Part shown: positions 8,848 through 15,783 of the stretch, piece by piece
Numbering within the stretch: the stretch's first letter is position 1
Layout of the letters: the number at the start of each line of letters is the position of its first letter
Origin: DATFKA01 sp042095835
GTDB lineage: Bacteria; Bacteroidota; Bacteroidia; Chitinophagales; Saprospiraceae
Reading direction: 5' to 3'
NCBI GenBank assembly: GCA_042095835.1
Contig: JBELML010000139.1
Span: 1 to 16,801, forward strand
DNA: 16,801 bases
The notes under the pieces: generated by a model
Databases searched by the model: none
The model's input: only the letters and a program-made list of their open reading frames with translations
Told to the model about the DNA's origin: nothing
Program-made: the position numbers and the translations under genes

Positions 8848-11800
8848 TTATTTTTCCAATAACCAATTTCTAGCATTGACAAATGCCTGGTGCCAAGGTG
8901 TCACTTCATCCTTTCTTCCTTTAGGATAATGTGCCCAGTTCCATTGGAAAGTTGAGCGTTCTATATGTGGCATCGTGACGAGATGCCTTCCGTCAGCACT
9001 ACATAGCATTGCGGTATTATAGTGGCTACCATTCGGGTTCGCTGGATATTCTGCATAGCCGTATTTCCCTACAATGTGGTAATCCGATTCTTCTTTCGGC
9101 AAATAGAACTTGCCTTCACCATGAGACACCCATACCCCAAGTGTAGCTCCCGCAAGGTTGGACATCATCACCGAATGATTTTTCTGGATAGTCATACTGG
9201 TGAAGATACTTTCGTGTTTAAAGGTTTCATTGTGGTGCATTTTGGGTTTTAAATCGTGCTCAGGCGTAATCATTTCTAATTCTAAAAATAATTGACAGCC
9301 ATTACAAATACCGATAGACAGGGTATCAGGACGCGCGAAGAATTTATCCAAAGCCGCTTTTGCTTTCTCATTATATAAAAATGCTCCAGCCCAGCCTTTG
9401 GCAGAACCCAACACATCAGAGTTGGCAAAACCGCCAACTGCTCCAATAAATTGAATATCTTCTAGGGTTTCTCTGCCAGCAATTAAATCGGTCATATGCA
9501 CATCCTTGACGTCGAATCCTGCCAAATACATCGCATTGGCCATTTCGCGCTCGGAGTTGGATCCTTGCTCCCGGATAACCGCTGCTTTTGGTCGATTGGA
9601 GACAGGGCGAGCGGGCAATTTCCCAGTAAAAAAACTAGGAAACTGGAATTGCAAAGCTTGTTTTTTGTAATTATCAAAGCGTTCTTTTGCTTTCTGCACC
9701 CCTGATTGTTTTCTATCCAACAAATAGGATGTTTCGTACCAGACATCACGCAGGTCAGCTACATCTAGCACTAATTGATCCACACCTACTCTCAAGGATA
9801 GCTGTGCATGGTCTTTCACTTCTCCCAGTTTGCTATACTTAATCTTGGCAGCACGCAGCAAATCCTCCACACGATCATCTACCGCCTGGAAGACGATACT
9901 GCTATTCTCAGCAAAAAGTACATGTTGGAAATCCGCTCCCAAAGTAGTCAAATCAATTTCGGCACCCAGGTCTACATCCGAAAAGCACATTTCTAGTAGG
10001 CAGGTTACCAAACCACCCGCAGACACATCATGACCAGCAAGGATTAATTCCTGGCGAATAAGCTGCTGAATCGTATTAAAAGTGTGTTTGAAGTAGGCCG
10101 CATCACTAATACTAGGCGCTTCCGCACCAATTTTATTTTGGCTCTGAGCATAGGAGGAACCACCGAGTTTTAGAGCACTTTTGGATAGATTGATATAATA
10201 AATCGCTCCGCCGTTTTTCTGAAAAACGGGCTCTACTGCCTTGGATTTCGCATCGGTATGTCCAGCCGCAGAAATGATCACTGTGCCTGGGGCAAGCACC
10301 TCATCGTCGGTATATTTTTGTTTCATAGACAAACTATCCTTACCCGTAGGTACATTTATACCGAGGGCAATAGCAAAATCAGATATAGCCTCCACTGCGG
10401 TGTACAAGCGAGCATCTTCTCCAGGATTTCGGCAAGGCCACATCCAATTGGCAGAAAGGGAAATCGACTCCATTCCCTTTTCCAGAGGTGCCCAAATAAT
10501 ATTGCTTAAAGCCTCTGCAATCGAATTGCGAGAACCAGCGACGGGATCGATTAAACCGCTAACTGGTGAATGTCCGATCGAGGTCGCTATACCGTGTTCT
10601 GAATCAAAATCCAAAGACATAATACCATAATCATTCAAGGGTAATTGTAGTGGCCCAGCACATTGCTGCTTGGCTACCAAGCCGCCCACACAGCGATCTA
10701 CTTTATTCGTTAGCCAATCTTTGCAAGCGACTGCTTCCAAGCGCAGCACATCTTTGATGGATTGGGTCAGTTCATCGGGAGAAAAGGTGTAGATGGGATC
10801 TACATCCTGAAAAGAGCGATGAAGCTCCTCATCAGCCATAATTGTTTTGGGAGAACTCCCAAACATATCACTCAGGGCCAAGTCCATCGGGCGCTCACCT
10901 GTATTGGCATCTTCAAAAACGAAGCGATGGTCTTCGGTCACTTCTCCGACGACATATAGTGGGGCACGTTCGCGTGCAGCGATAGTTTGGAGATGCTCTA
11001 AATCTGCTGGTTTAACGATCAGACCAATGCGTTCTTGGGATTCGTTGCCGATAATTTCTTTAGCAGAAAGCGTCGGATCACCAATGGGTAGCGCTCTAAG
11101 ATCGATTTTACCACCAACCTCTTCCACCAACTCGGAGAGGCAATTTAAATGACCACCCGCTCCATGATCATGGATGGATACGATCTTATTTTCAGTACTT
11201 TCTACCATACCTCGGATGGCATTAGAAACCCTTTTTTGCATTTCTGGATTGGAGCGCTGTACAGCATTGAGTTCAATGCCTGAGCTAAACTCTCCGGTAT
11301 CTGCGGAAGAAACAGCAGCCCCGCCCATACCGATGCGGTAGTTATCTCCACCTAGTACTACAATTTTATCTCCTTTCTGTGGCACATCTTTTTTAGCCTG
11401 GTCTGATTTACCATAGCCCACACCACCGGCCAGCATGATCACCTTATCAAAGCCCAATTTGCGGCCGTGTTCGGTATGCTCAAAAGTCAATAAGGAGCCA
11501 GCAATCAGTGGTTGTCCGAATTTATTACCAAAATCAGAAGCACCATTAGAAGCTTTGATGAGAATATCAATGGGTGTTTGGTACAACCAAGGACGCTGCG
11601 GCATTGCTTTTTCCCAATTCCTATCCTCTTTTAATCGGGAATAGGAGGTCATGTACACAGCAGTGCCTGCCAGGGGCAAGGCTCCCTTTCCTCCAGCTAG
11701 TCGATCTCTAATTTCGCCACCAGAGCCGGTAGCTGCACCATTAAAAGGCTCGACAGTAGTCGGAAAATTATGGGTTTCGGCCTTGATGGACAATACAGAT

Positions 11801-12522
11801 TCGTAATTGGACTTTTCGTAAAAAGCTGGTTCGTCCATGCGACTGGGCGCAAATTGGGTCACTTTGGGGCCTTTGAGAAAAGCTACATTATCCTTATAGG
11901 CGGAGACTATATCGTTGGGATTCTCCTTGGAGGTCTTTTTAATCATTTGGAAAAGAGAATAGGGCTGATCTTCTCCATCGATCTGAAAGGTTCCATTGAA
12001 TATTTTGTGGCGACAATGCTCGCTATTGACCTGCGAAAAACCAAAGACCTCCGAGTCGGTTAATAGTCTGCCAAGTTTGGTAGATAGATCCTGCAAATAA
12101 CTAACTTCTTCAGCACTCAAAGCTAGACCCTCTTCTTCGTTATAGGCGGCTATATCCTCAATACCTTTGATGGGTGCTGGTTCGATTTGGATGGTAAATA
12201 GATCCGTATCCAATTGCTCATAGCGTTGCATCAGCATCGAATCAAAGTCGCCTTTAAGTTGGTCTTCTGGCACATAACTTTCTATTCGTAGGATGCCTTG
12301 GATACCCATATTTTGAGTAATTTCCACGGCATTAGTACTCCAGGGTGTGATCATTACAGCTCTTGGGCCCACAAAGGCACCTACAAGAGGCAGCTGCTTT
12401 AGCTGCGGCTGCTCACCAAAGAGCCAATGGAGCTTTTTTAAGTTTTCTGGAGACAAGGCATGGTCAACTTGAACAACAAAAATCTGGATAGTGGGATCAC
12501 CAAAGAATAGCAGCATCAGCAC
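8848..12522 (-). CDS. purL: Phosphoribosylformylglycinamidine (FGAM) synthase, long single-chain form, 1224 aa
   Basis: PurL catalyses the fourth step of de novo purine synthesis, converting FGAR, glutamine and ATP to FGAM. All parts of the long form are present. They are an N-terminal PurS-like domain (about 1-130), a linker with SQVNSEHCRHKIFN (163-176), the first synthase half with KAETHNFP (247-254), GAATGSGGEIRD (262-273) and HDHGAGGH (451-458), and the second half with GKDSLSMKQ and GHDVSAGG. The C-terminal class I glutaminase has nucleophile Cys1073 in GICNGCQ and the His1186/Glu1188 pair in PHIER. The length is slightly below that of the roughly 1295-residue enterobacterial enzyme, and nothing is missing. 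Two ATGs lie close together (12520-12522 and 12514-12516); the second gives MLLFFGDP, closer to usual family starts. No other pur gene is in the window, so it is likely transcribed alone. Confidence 0.97.
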   Translation of the reverse strand: MLMLLFFGDPTIQIFVVQVDHALSPENLKKLHWLFGEQPQLKQLPLVGAFVGPRAVMITPWSTNAVEITQNMGIQGILRIESYVPEDQLKGDFDSMLMQRYEQLDTDLFTIQIEPAPIKGIEDIAAYNEEEGLALSAEEVSYLQDLSTKLGRLLTDSEVFGFSQVNSEHCRHKIFNGTFQIDGEDQPYSLFQMIKKTSKENPNDIVSAYKDNVAFLKGPKVTQFAPSRMDEPAFYEKSNYESVLSIKAETHNFPTTVEPFNGAATGSGGEIRDRLAGGKGALPLAGTAVYMTSYSRLKEDRNWEKAMPQRPWLYQTPIDILIKASNGASDFGNKFGQPLIAGSLLTFEHTEHGRKLGFDKVIMLAGGVGYGKSDQAKKDVPQKGDKIVVLGGDNYRIGMGGAAVSSADTGEFSSGIELNAVQRSNPEMQKRVSNAIRGMVESTENKIVSIHDHGAGGHLNCLSELVEEVGGKIDLRALPIGDPTLSAKEIIGNESQERIGLIVKPADLEHLQTIAARERAPLYVVGEVTEDHRFVFEDANTGERPMDLALSDMFGSSPKTIMADEELHRSFQDVDPIYTFSPDELTQSIKDVLRLEAVACKDWLTNKVDRCVGGLVAKQQCAGPLQLPLNDYGIMSLDFDSEHGIATSIGHSPVSGLIDPVAGSRNSIAEALSNIIWAPLEKGMESISLSANWMWPCRNPGEDARLYTAVEAISDFAIALGINVPTGKDSLSMKQKYTDDEVLAPGTVIISAAGHTDAKSKAVEPVFQKNGGAIYYINLSKSALKLGGSSYAQSQNKIGAEAPSISDAAYFKHTFNTIQQLIRQELILAGHDVSAGGLVTCLLEMCFSDVDLGAEIDLTTLGADFQHVLFAENSSIVFQAVDDRVEDLLRAAKIKYSKLGEVKDHAQLSLRVGVDQLVLDVADLRDVWYETSYLLDRKQSGVQKAKERFDNYKKQALQFQFPSFFTGKLPARPVSNRPKAAVIREQGSNSEREMANAMYLAGFDVKDVHMTDLIAGRETLEDIQFIGAVGGFANSDVLGSAKGWAGAFLYNEKAKAALDKFFARPDTLSIGICNGCQLFLELEMITPEHDLKPKMHHNETFKHESIFTSMTIQKNHSVMMSNLAGATLGVWVSHGEGKFYLPKEESDYHIVGKYGYAEYPANPNGSHYNTAMLCSADGRHLVTMPHIERSTFQWNWAHYPKGRKDEVTPWHQAFVNARNWLLEK

Positions 12523-12680
12523 ACATTTTTTTAAGAAAACCCAAATTTCTACTTTTTATCCTAAAAAGGGAAGGAAATGAAGAGATTTGGTAAAAGGTGC
12601 TTTTGAATAATGATTAGAGACTTATCACCAGCCTTTCAGATTGTTCGTGGGTATTGCTTTAGAAAATGATTAAATTGATG

Positions 12681-12843
12681 ACTTTGGGAGGGGGAGTTTT
12701 GGTGAGCGGGGGTTTGGGAGAATTTTACCTGGCACTTGACACTTGGCACATAATGACTGGGGGACTTGGAGGGACTTTAGCAGAAGTTATTGGTGGCTTG
12801 GTGGCTATTGAGTTAACTTTGGGGCTTGGAGTTTTGGGGTGAC
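12681..12843 (+). repeat. G-rich degenerate direct repeats
   Basis: ACTTTGGGAGGGGGAGTTTT (then GGTGAG, 12681-12706) is repeated imperfectly as ACTTTGGGGCTTGGAGTTTT (then GGGGTGAC, 12816-12843), 135 bases apart. Between them are related pieces: GGGGGACTTGGAGGGACTTT (12759-12778) and the near tandem GGCACTTGACACTTGGCAC (12731-12749). GACTTTAGCAGAAG (12773-12786) also resembles GACTTTAGAAAAAG (12841-12854). The composition differs strongly from the AT-rich gaps elsewhere in the window. Confidence 0.55.
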
Positions 12844-12877
12844 TTTAGAAAAAGCTTTTTGCCTTTTCTAGAAATAA

Positions 12878-12895
12878 CCTGCCGGCAAAGGCGGG
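12878..12895. repeat. GC-rich stem-loop, possible REP-like palindrome
   Basis: CCTGCC and GGCGGG form a 6-bp stem (one T-G pair) around GGCAAA, followed by AATC. It is GC-rich in AT-rich surroundings and resembles the CCCGCC...GGCGGGAAT palindromes scattered in many bacterial genomes. Only one copy is present in this window. Confidence 0.4.
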
Positions 12896-12972
12896 AATCA
12901 TCAAATTTTACCTACAAAAACAAAATATAAACATACTCTACCTTAATCATCCCCTAAAAGCAATAGAAAAGC

Positions 12973-13884
12973 ATGAGTAACCGACACAATTGGCCAGATT
13001 TAAACTTTGCCGACCTCCAAGCAACACTTGAGACCCTTCACCATTGGATACAAATCGTAGGGAAGGTCAGGCTAAAAACAATGCCTTGGCAAAATCACTC
13101 TTGGCATGTCCCTTTGTATGTCAGCACTAAAGGATTCACTACCAATCCTATTCCTTACGAGGGAAGAATTTTTCAAATCGATTTTGACTTTAAACTCCAT
13201 AAACTTTTTATAGAATGCTCCAATGCGGGTCGGGTTCAAATGGACTTATACCCAAGGACCGTTGCCGACTTTTATAACGAGTTTTTTGAGCAATTGCATA
13301 GCCTCGGAATAGATGTAAAAATCTATGCCCGACCAAATGAAATGGAGCCTGCTATTCCTTTTTATGAAAACACCACCAACAAGTCGTATGATAAAGCGGC
13401 AGTACAAGCGATTTGGAAGTCGATGCTCAAATCCAATGAAGTATTCAATCAATTTAGAAGTGACTTCATTGGTAAAGCGAGTCCGGTTCATCTATTCTGG
13501 GGCGCCTTTGATTTAGCAGTAACCAGGTTCTCTGGTAATGACGCGCCATTACACCAAGGCGGGATGCCCAATATGCCCCTAGATATCATGCAAGAAGCCT
13601 ATTCAAAAGAAGTGAGTAGTGCCGGATTCTGGCTTGGATCAAAGGATTTTCCACATCCTGCTTTTTATGCTTATGCCTATCCTAGCGATGCTGAGTTTGG
13701 GCAACAAAAAGTACAACCTCAACAAGCTTTTTGGAGTGAGGATATGGGTGAATTTTTCTTAAAATATGAAGATTTAATGCAGCATGAGCACCCGGAAAAA
13801 GTTTTACTATCCTTTTTGCAAAGTACTTATGAAGCTGCTGTCAAGACCTCTCAATGGAATCGAACTCAATTGGAGAGAAAATAA
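12973..13884 (+). CDS. DUF5996 family protein, 303 aa
   Basis: The opening WPDLNFADLQATLETLHHW, the following KTMPWQNHSWHVPLYVS and the C-terminal FWLGSKDFPHPAFYAYAYP with an acidic FLKYEDL match the DUF5996 family as I remember it. These are soluble proteins of about 300 residues rich in conserved Trp, His and Pro. There is no signal peptide or membrane segment, so it should be cytoplasmic. The function of the family is unknown, and the conserved aromatic and His residues could suit ligand binding, which is speculation. The length is typical and the frame intact. The ATG at 12973 is the first in frame before the conserved WPDL block. The next gene starts 28 bases after its stop codon on the same strand, so the two may share a transcript. 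Confidence 0.8.
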   Translation: MSNRHNWPDLNFADLQATLETLHHWIQIVGKVRLKTMPWQNHSWHVPLYVSTKGFTTNPIPYEGRIFQIDFDFKLHKLFIECSNAGRVQMDLYPRTVADFYNEFFEQLHSLGIDVKIYARPNEMEPAIPFYENTTNKSYDKAAVQAIWKSMLKSNEVFNQFRSDFIGKASPVHLFWGAFDLAVTRFSGNDAPLHQGGMPNMPLDIMQEAYSKEVSSAGFWLGSKDFPHPAFYAYAYPSDAEFGQQKVQPQQAFWSEDMGEFFLKYEDLMQHEHPEKVLLSFLQSTYEAAVKTSQWNRTQLERK

Positions 13885-13912
13885 TTCAATAAAAGATTTA
13901 GTACTAGTTTAA

Positions 13913-14416
13913 ATGAAGAAACAAATGATCCTATTTTTTTACGCAGTGAGTGCAATTTGGACCATTGTAGGATTGCTCATCGTCATGGGAGCCTGGAATG
14001 AAAATGAATCAGATTACGAGCAAATAAAAGGCAAGATTTCCCAACCTTTAGCGCTCAGCTATGAGGAGAAGGATTTCCATTTTGAACAGCGCGTAACGAT
14101 GGCAAAAATATATTTAGAGGATGATCCCAAAGAATACAGGCTGCGAGGCAATTTGTATCACCTTAATCGAGCAGGCATGGAATCTATTCAGGTTGGTGAA
14201 ACCTTGCATCTGTTGGTCAAAAAAACTACGATTGTAGGTGGTTTTGAAATTACAAACCACTCAAAGAGTGCACCTATATCTGGCATTTATCGGCCAAATG
14301 GAGAGCGTATCATCTCATTAGACAAAGGGATTGCCCACGCAAAAAAAAGATTATGGATTGGCATAGGGTTTATTACAGCGGGCATTTTACTAGGCATTTG
14401 GATGTATTCTAAGTAA
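13913..14416 (+). CDS. Small two-TM membrane protein of unknown function, 167 aa
   Basis: I do not recognise a specific family. The topology is clear: a first membrane helix at about residues 7-27 (FFYAVSAIWTIVGLLIVMGAW), a hydrophilic beta-rich domain of about 115 residues, and a second helix at about 147-164 (WIGIGFITAGILLGIWMY). The layout and the 'G-x-I ... Y/F ... G-N-L-Y' spacing recall DUF3592-type proteins, but that is a weak match. Positive residues before the second helix (HAKKR) put both termini in the cytoplasm and the central domain in the periplasm. The HAKKR segment is encoded by an eight-A run (14341-14348), a possible slippage site. It follows the DUF5996 gene by 28 bases and is followed by hairpins and the promoter of the regulator gene. 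Confidence 0.7.
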   Translation: MKKQMILFFYAVSAIWTIVGLLIVMGAWNENESDYEQIKGKISQPLALSYEEKDFHFEQRVTMAKIYLEDDPKEYRLRGNLYHLNRAGMESIQVGETLHLLVKKTTIVGGFEITNHSKSAPISGIYRPNGERIISLDKGIAHAKKRLWIGIGFITAGILLGIWMYSK

Positions 14417-14428
14417 AAAAGTATTGCC

Positions 14429-14450
14429 TACTTTTGCTATTTGAAATAGC
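14429..14450 (+). promoter_or_regulatory. Candidate promoter and overlapping palindrome of the Crp/Fnr-type gene
   Basis: TACTTTTG (14429-14436) fits the Bacteroidota -7 consensus TAnnTTTG exactly, 50 bases before the regulator ATG. Its last base begins the perfect palindrome GCTATTTGAAATAGC (14436-14450), which would cover the expected transcription start near 14442. No good -33 TTTG at 17-23 bases is seen. A dimeric regulator bound here would block its own transcription, which is inference. Confidence 0.4.
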
Positions 14451-14478
14451 ACCTTAAAAGGTGATTTTCGAATTTTTA
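14450..14478 (+). terminator. Possible weak terminator or leader hairpin before the regulator gene
   Basis: CACCT and AGGTG enclose TAAA, and outer GAAA/TTTC bases extend the stem. AATTTTT follows. It lies 34 bases after the stop codon of the two-TM gene and just downstream of the candidate regulator promoter. It could therefore end the upstream transcript or be a leader structure of the regulator mRNA. Confidence 0.35.
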
Positions 14479-14486
14479 TTTAAGCC

Positions 14487-15056
14487 ATGATTGCACTAAA
14501 AAATGCTATAGCATCAATGATTGAAGTCTCCGAAGAGGAGGCTAATAAGCTAATGTCGTTTTGTTATAGAAAGTCGTTCAAAAAGAAGGCTATTCTCAGT
14601 AATGATGATAAATATATAGACGAGGTTTATTTCATTGAACAAGGCATCTTGCGGGTAAAAATTATTGATTTAGAAGGAAAAGAACACACTACCCATTTTG
14701 CCATTGAGCACCAATTTATTGCCGATTATAATGCCTTTCTTACTCAAGAAAAATCTAGGTATCAACTAGAAGCTATGGAAGACACCAAGGTCATAGTGCT
14801 ACCAAGAAAAGCCATTGAATGGGGCTACAAAAACATGGAAGAAGGGCAAAAATTAGGTAGGTTAATAGCTGAATATTATTTCATATACCTCGATACTAGA
14901 ATACAGCACCTTTATACCTTATCTCCGATTGAACGATACAAACTGATGAGTGAAATTTTTCCTAATATTCACAATCGAGTTCCTCAACATATGATTGCCT
15001 CTTATCTGGGCATTACACCAATACATTTAAGTAGGGTTAAAAAACAGTTACTCTAA
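14487..15056 (+). CDS. Crp/Fnr family transcriptional regulator, 189 aa
   Basis: Residues about 20-115 form a cyclic-nucleotide-binding-type beta-roll (FKKKAILSNDD, YFIEQGILRVKIIDLEGKEHTTHF, then ETDTKV-like DTKVIVLPRKAIEW). A long dimer helix follows (about 116-145), then a short C-terminal winged-helix with VPQHMIASYLGITPIHLSRVKKQ (about 163-187), whose recognition helix begins at TPIHLSRV. The phosphate-binding GE-R-T/S cassette of true CRP is not present, and there is no Cys cluster for an Fnr-type iron-sulfur centre, so the ligand is unknown. Many short Crp-like regulators in Bacteroidota share this pattern and regulate neighbouring genes. It precedes the SRPBCC and SDR genes on the same strand with a 139-base gap containing a perfect inverted repeat, which suggests that it controls them. 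Confidence 0.88.
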   Translation: MIALKNAIASMIEVSEEEANKLMSFCYRKSFKKKAILSNDDKYIDEVYFIEQGILRVKIIDLEGKEHTTHFAIEHQFIADYNAFLTQEKSRYQLEAMEDTKVIVLPRKAIEWGYKNMEEGQKLGRLIAEYYFIYLDTRIQHLYTLSPIERYKLMSEIFPNIHNRVPQHMIASYLGITPIHLSRVKKQLL

Positions 15057-15102
15057 AAACATAAACATTTGTTATCGTTTTTAAAGAGCTTTTATGATGA
15101 AA

Positions 15103-15126
15103 TTTGTCAAAAGAATCCGTGACAAA
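15103..15126. promoter_or_regulatory. Perfect 7-bp inverted repeat, candidate operator
   Basis: TTTGTCA (15103-15109) and TGACAAA (15120-15126) are perfect inverted half-sites separated by 10 bases, a spacing that places the half-site centres 17 bases apart, near one and a half helical turns. It lies in the gap between the Crp/Fnr-type gene and the SRPBCC gene, 70 bases before the latter's ATG. A dimeric regulator site is plausible. A weak RNA hairpin (stem 7, loop 10, followed by ATTTTATT) is the alternative. Confidence 0.45.
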
Positions 15127-15195
15127 AGGATTTTATTGATCCCCTAACAGCAGAGATGTGTGGTTTAGGGAAAATTGGCTCTAAAAAACTTCCAA

Positions 15196-15783
15196 ATGAT
15201 TTACCGATTTAAATGGCACTACGTTTTTGTTCTCCTAATAGGGATATCCTTGTCCAGTTGTTATTCTCTTAAACAATCTGTAGCAAGTAGTAAGCCTAAT
15301 TCAGAAAAAATAGTCTGGCCAGATGAGTATCGACCCGAAGAGGCTGGTTTTTTCGTTCACAACGAAATGGCCATTAAAGCTAGTCCCCAAGTCGTTTGGA
15401 ATATTTTAGTTAAAGCGGAAGATTGGCCCAAATGGTATAATGGGGCCACGGATGTAAAAATTCTGAACAATAAGTCAGCGCAGCTGGATGACAGCTCAGT
15501 ATTCTCCTGGAAAACGATGGGGCAAAACTTTGAAAGTACGGAAATCAAAGAATTTTCACCACCTCATAGGCTGAGTTGGGAAGCCAAAAAAAATAATATT
15601 AGAGGCTATCACGCTTGGTTAATTATACCAACCGATGAAGGATGCAAGGTGATCACAAGTGAAGCGCAGCACGGTTTTTTAACGGTGATGCAAAAAGTAT
15701 TTGTCCCGAATAAGTTGAGAAAACTACATGACATTTGGCTTACTGAACTCAAAAACAAAGCAGAAAATGAGACTACCGAATAA
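15196..15783 (+). CDS. SRPBCC (START-like / polyketide cyclase) lipoprotein, 195 aa
   Basis: I chose the ATG at 15196; the frame also opens at a TTG at 15175, which adds seven residues before the signal. From the ATG, RFKWHY, a hydrophobic core and LSSC form a lipoprotein signal with lipid-modified Cys22. The mature part is an SRPBCC-fold domain: an opening strand EMAIKASPQVVWNILVKAEDWPKWY with the usual 'A-x-x-V-W-x-x-L ... W-P-x-W' signature, then alternating strands (SSVFSWKTMGQNFESTEIKEF, RLSWEAKKN, AWLIIP, CKVITSEAQHG), and a long C-terminal helix. The fold binds hydrophobic ligands in a deep cavity. A lipid-anchored, probably periplasmic member is less usual than cytosolic ones. The 3' end overlaps the SDR gene by 17 bases, so the two are co-expressed and perhaps translationally coupled. 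Confidence 0.82.
   Translation: MIYRFKWHYVFVLLIGISLSSCYSLKQSVASSKPNSEKIVWPDEYRPEEAGFFVHNEMAIKASPQVVWNILVKAEDWPKWYNGATDVKILNNKSAQLDDSSVFSWKTMGQNFESTEIKEFSPPHRLSWEAKKNNIRGYHAWLIIPTDEGCKVITSEAQHGFLTVMQKVFVPNKLRKLHDIWLTELKNKAENETTE

Larger units (their letters stand above)
12523..12972. other. 450-base divergent intergenic region between purL and the DUF5996 gene
   Basis: It must hold the purL promoter (minus) and the DUF5996 promoter (plus), but I find no exact TAnnTTTG box for either. Near purL is a 6-bp inverted repeat CTTTTT/AAAAAG (12552-12568). The centre (12678-12843) is G-rich and repetitive. An AAAAAGCTTTTT palindrome lies at 12849-12860 and a GC-rich stem-loop at 12878-12895. No tRNA or recognised riboswitch is seen. 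Confidence 0.6.

Noticed and set aside
8741..8929. 62-codon plus-strand open frame after the repeat hairpin
   Set aside because: It runs into the purL 3' end antisense, has no family resemblance and no promoter-like signal.
10241..10630. 129-codon plus-strand frame inside purL
   Set aside because: Antisense shadow of a strongly conserved coding region.
12686..12718. Possible G-quadruplex
   Set aside because: Four G runs of three or more are present, but one loop is 13 bases long, beyond the usual limit, so I do not call it.
15156..15212. 18-codon plus-strand frame overlapping the SRPBCC start
   Set aside because: Too short to distinguish from chance, with no recognisable leader-peptide features.
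15728..15766. Upstream extension of the SDR by 13 codons
   Set aside because: The added residues lie inside the SRPBCC gene in another frame and lack SDR character; the ATG at 15767 gives a normal SDR N terminus.
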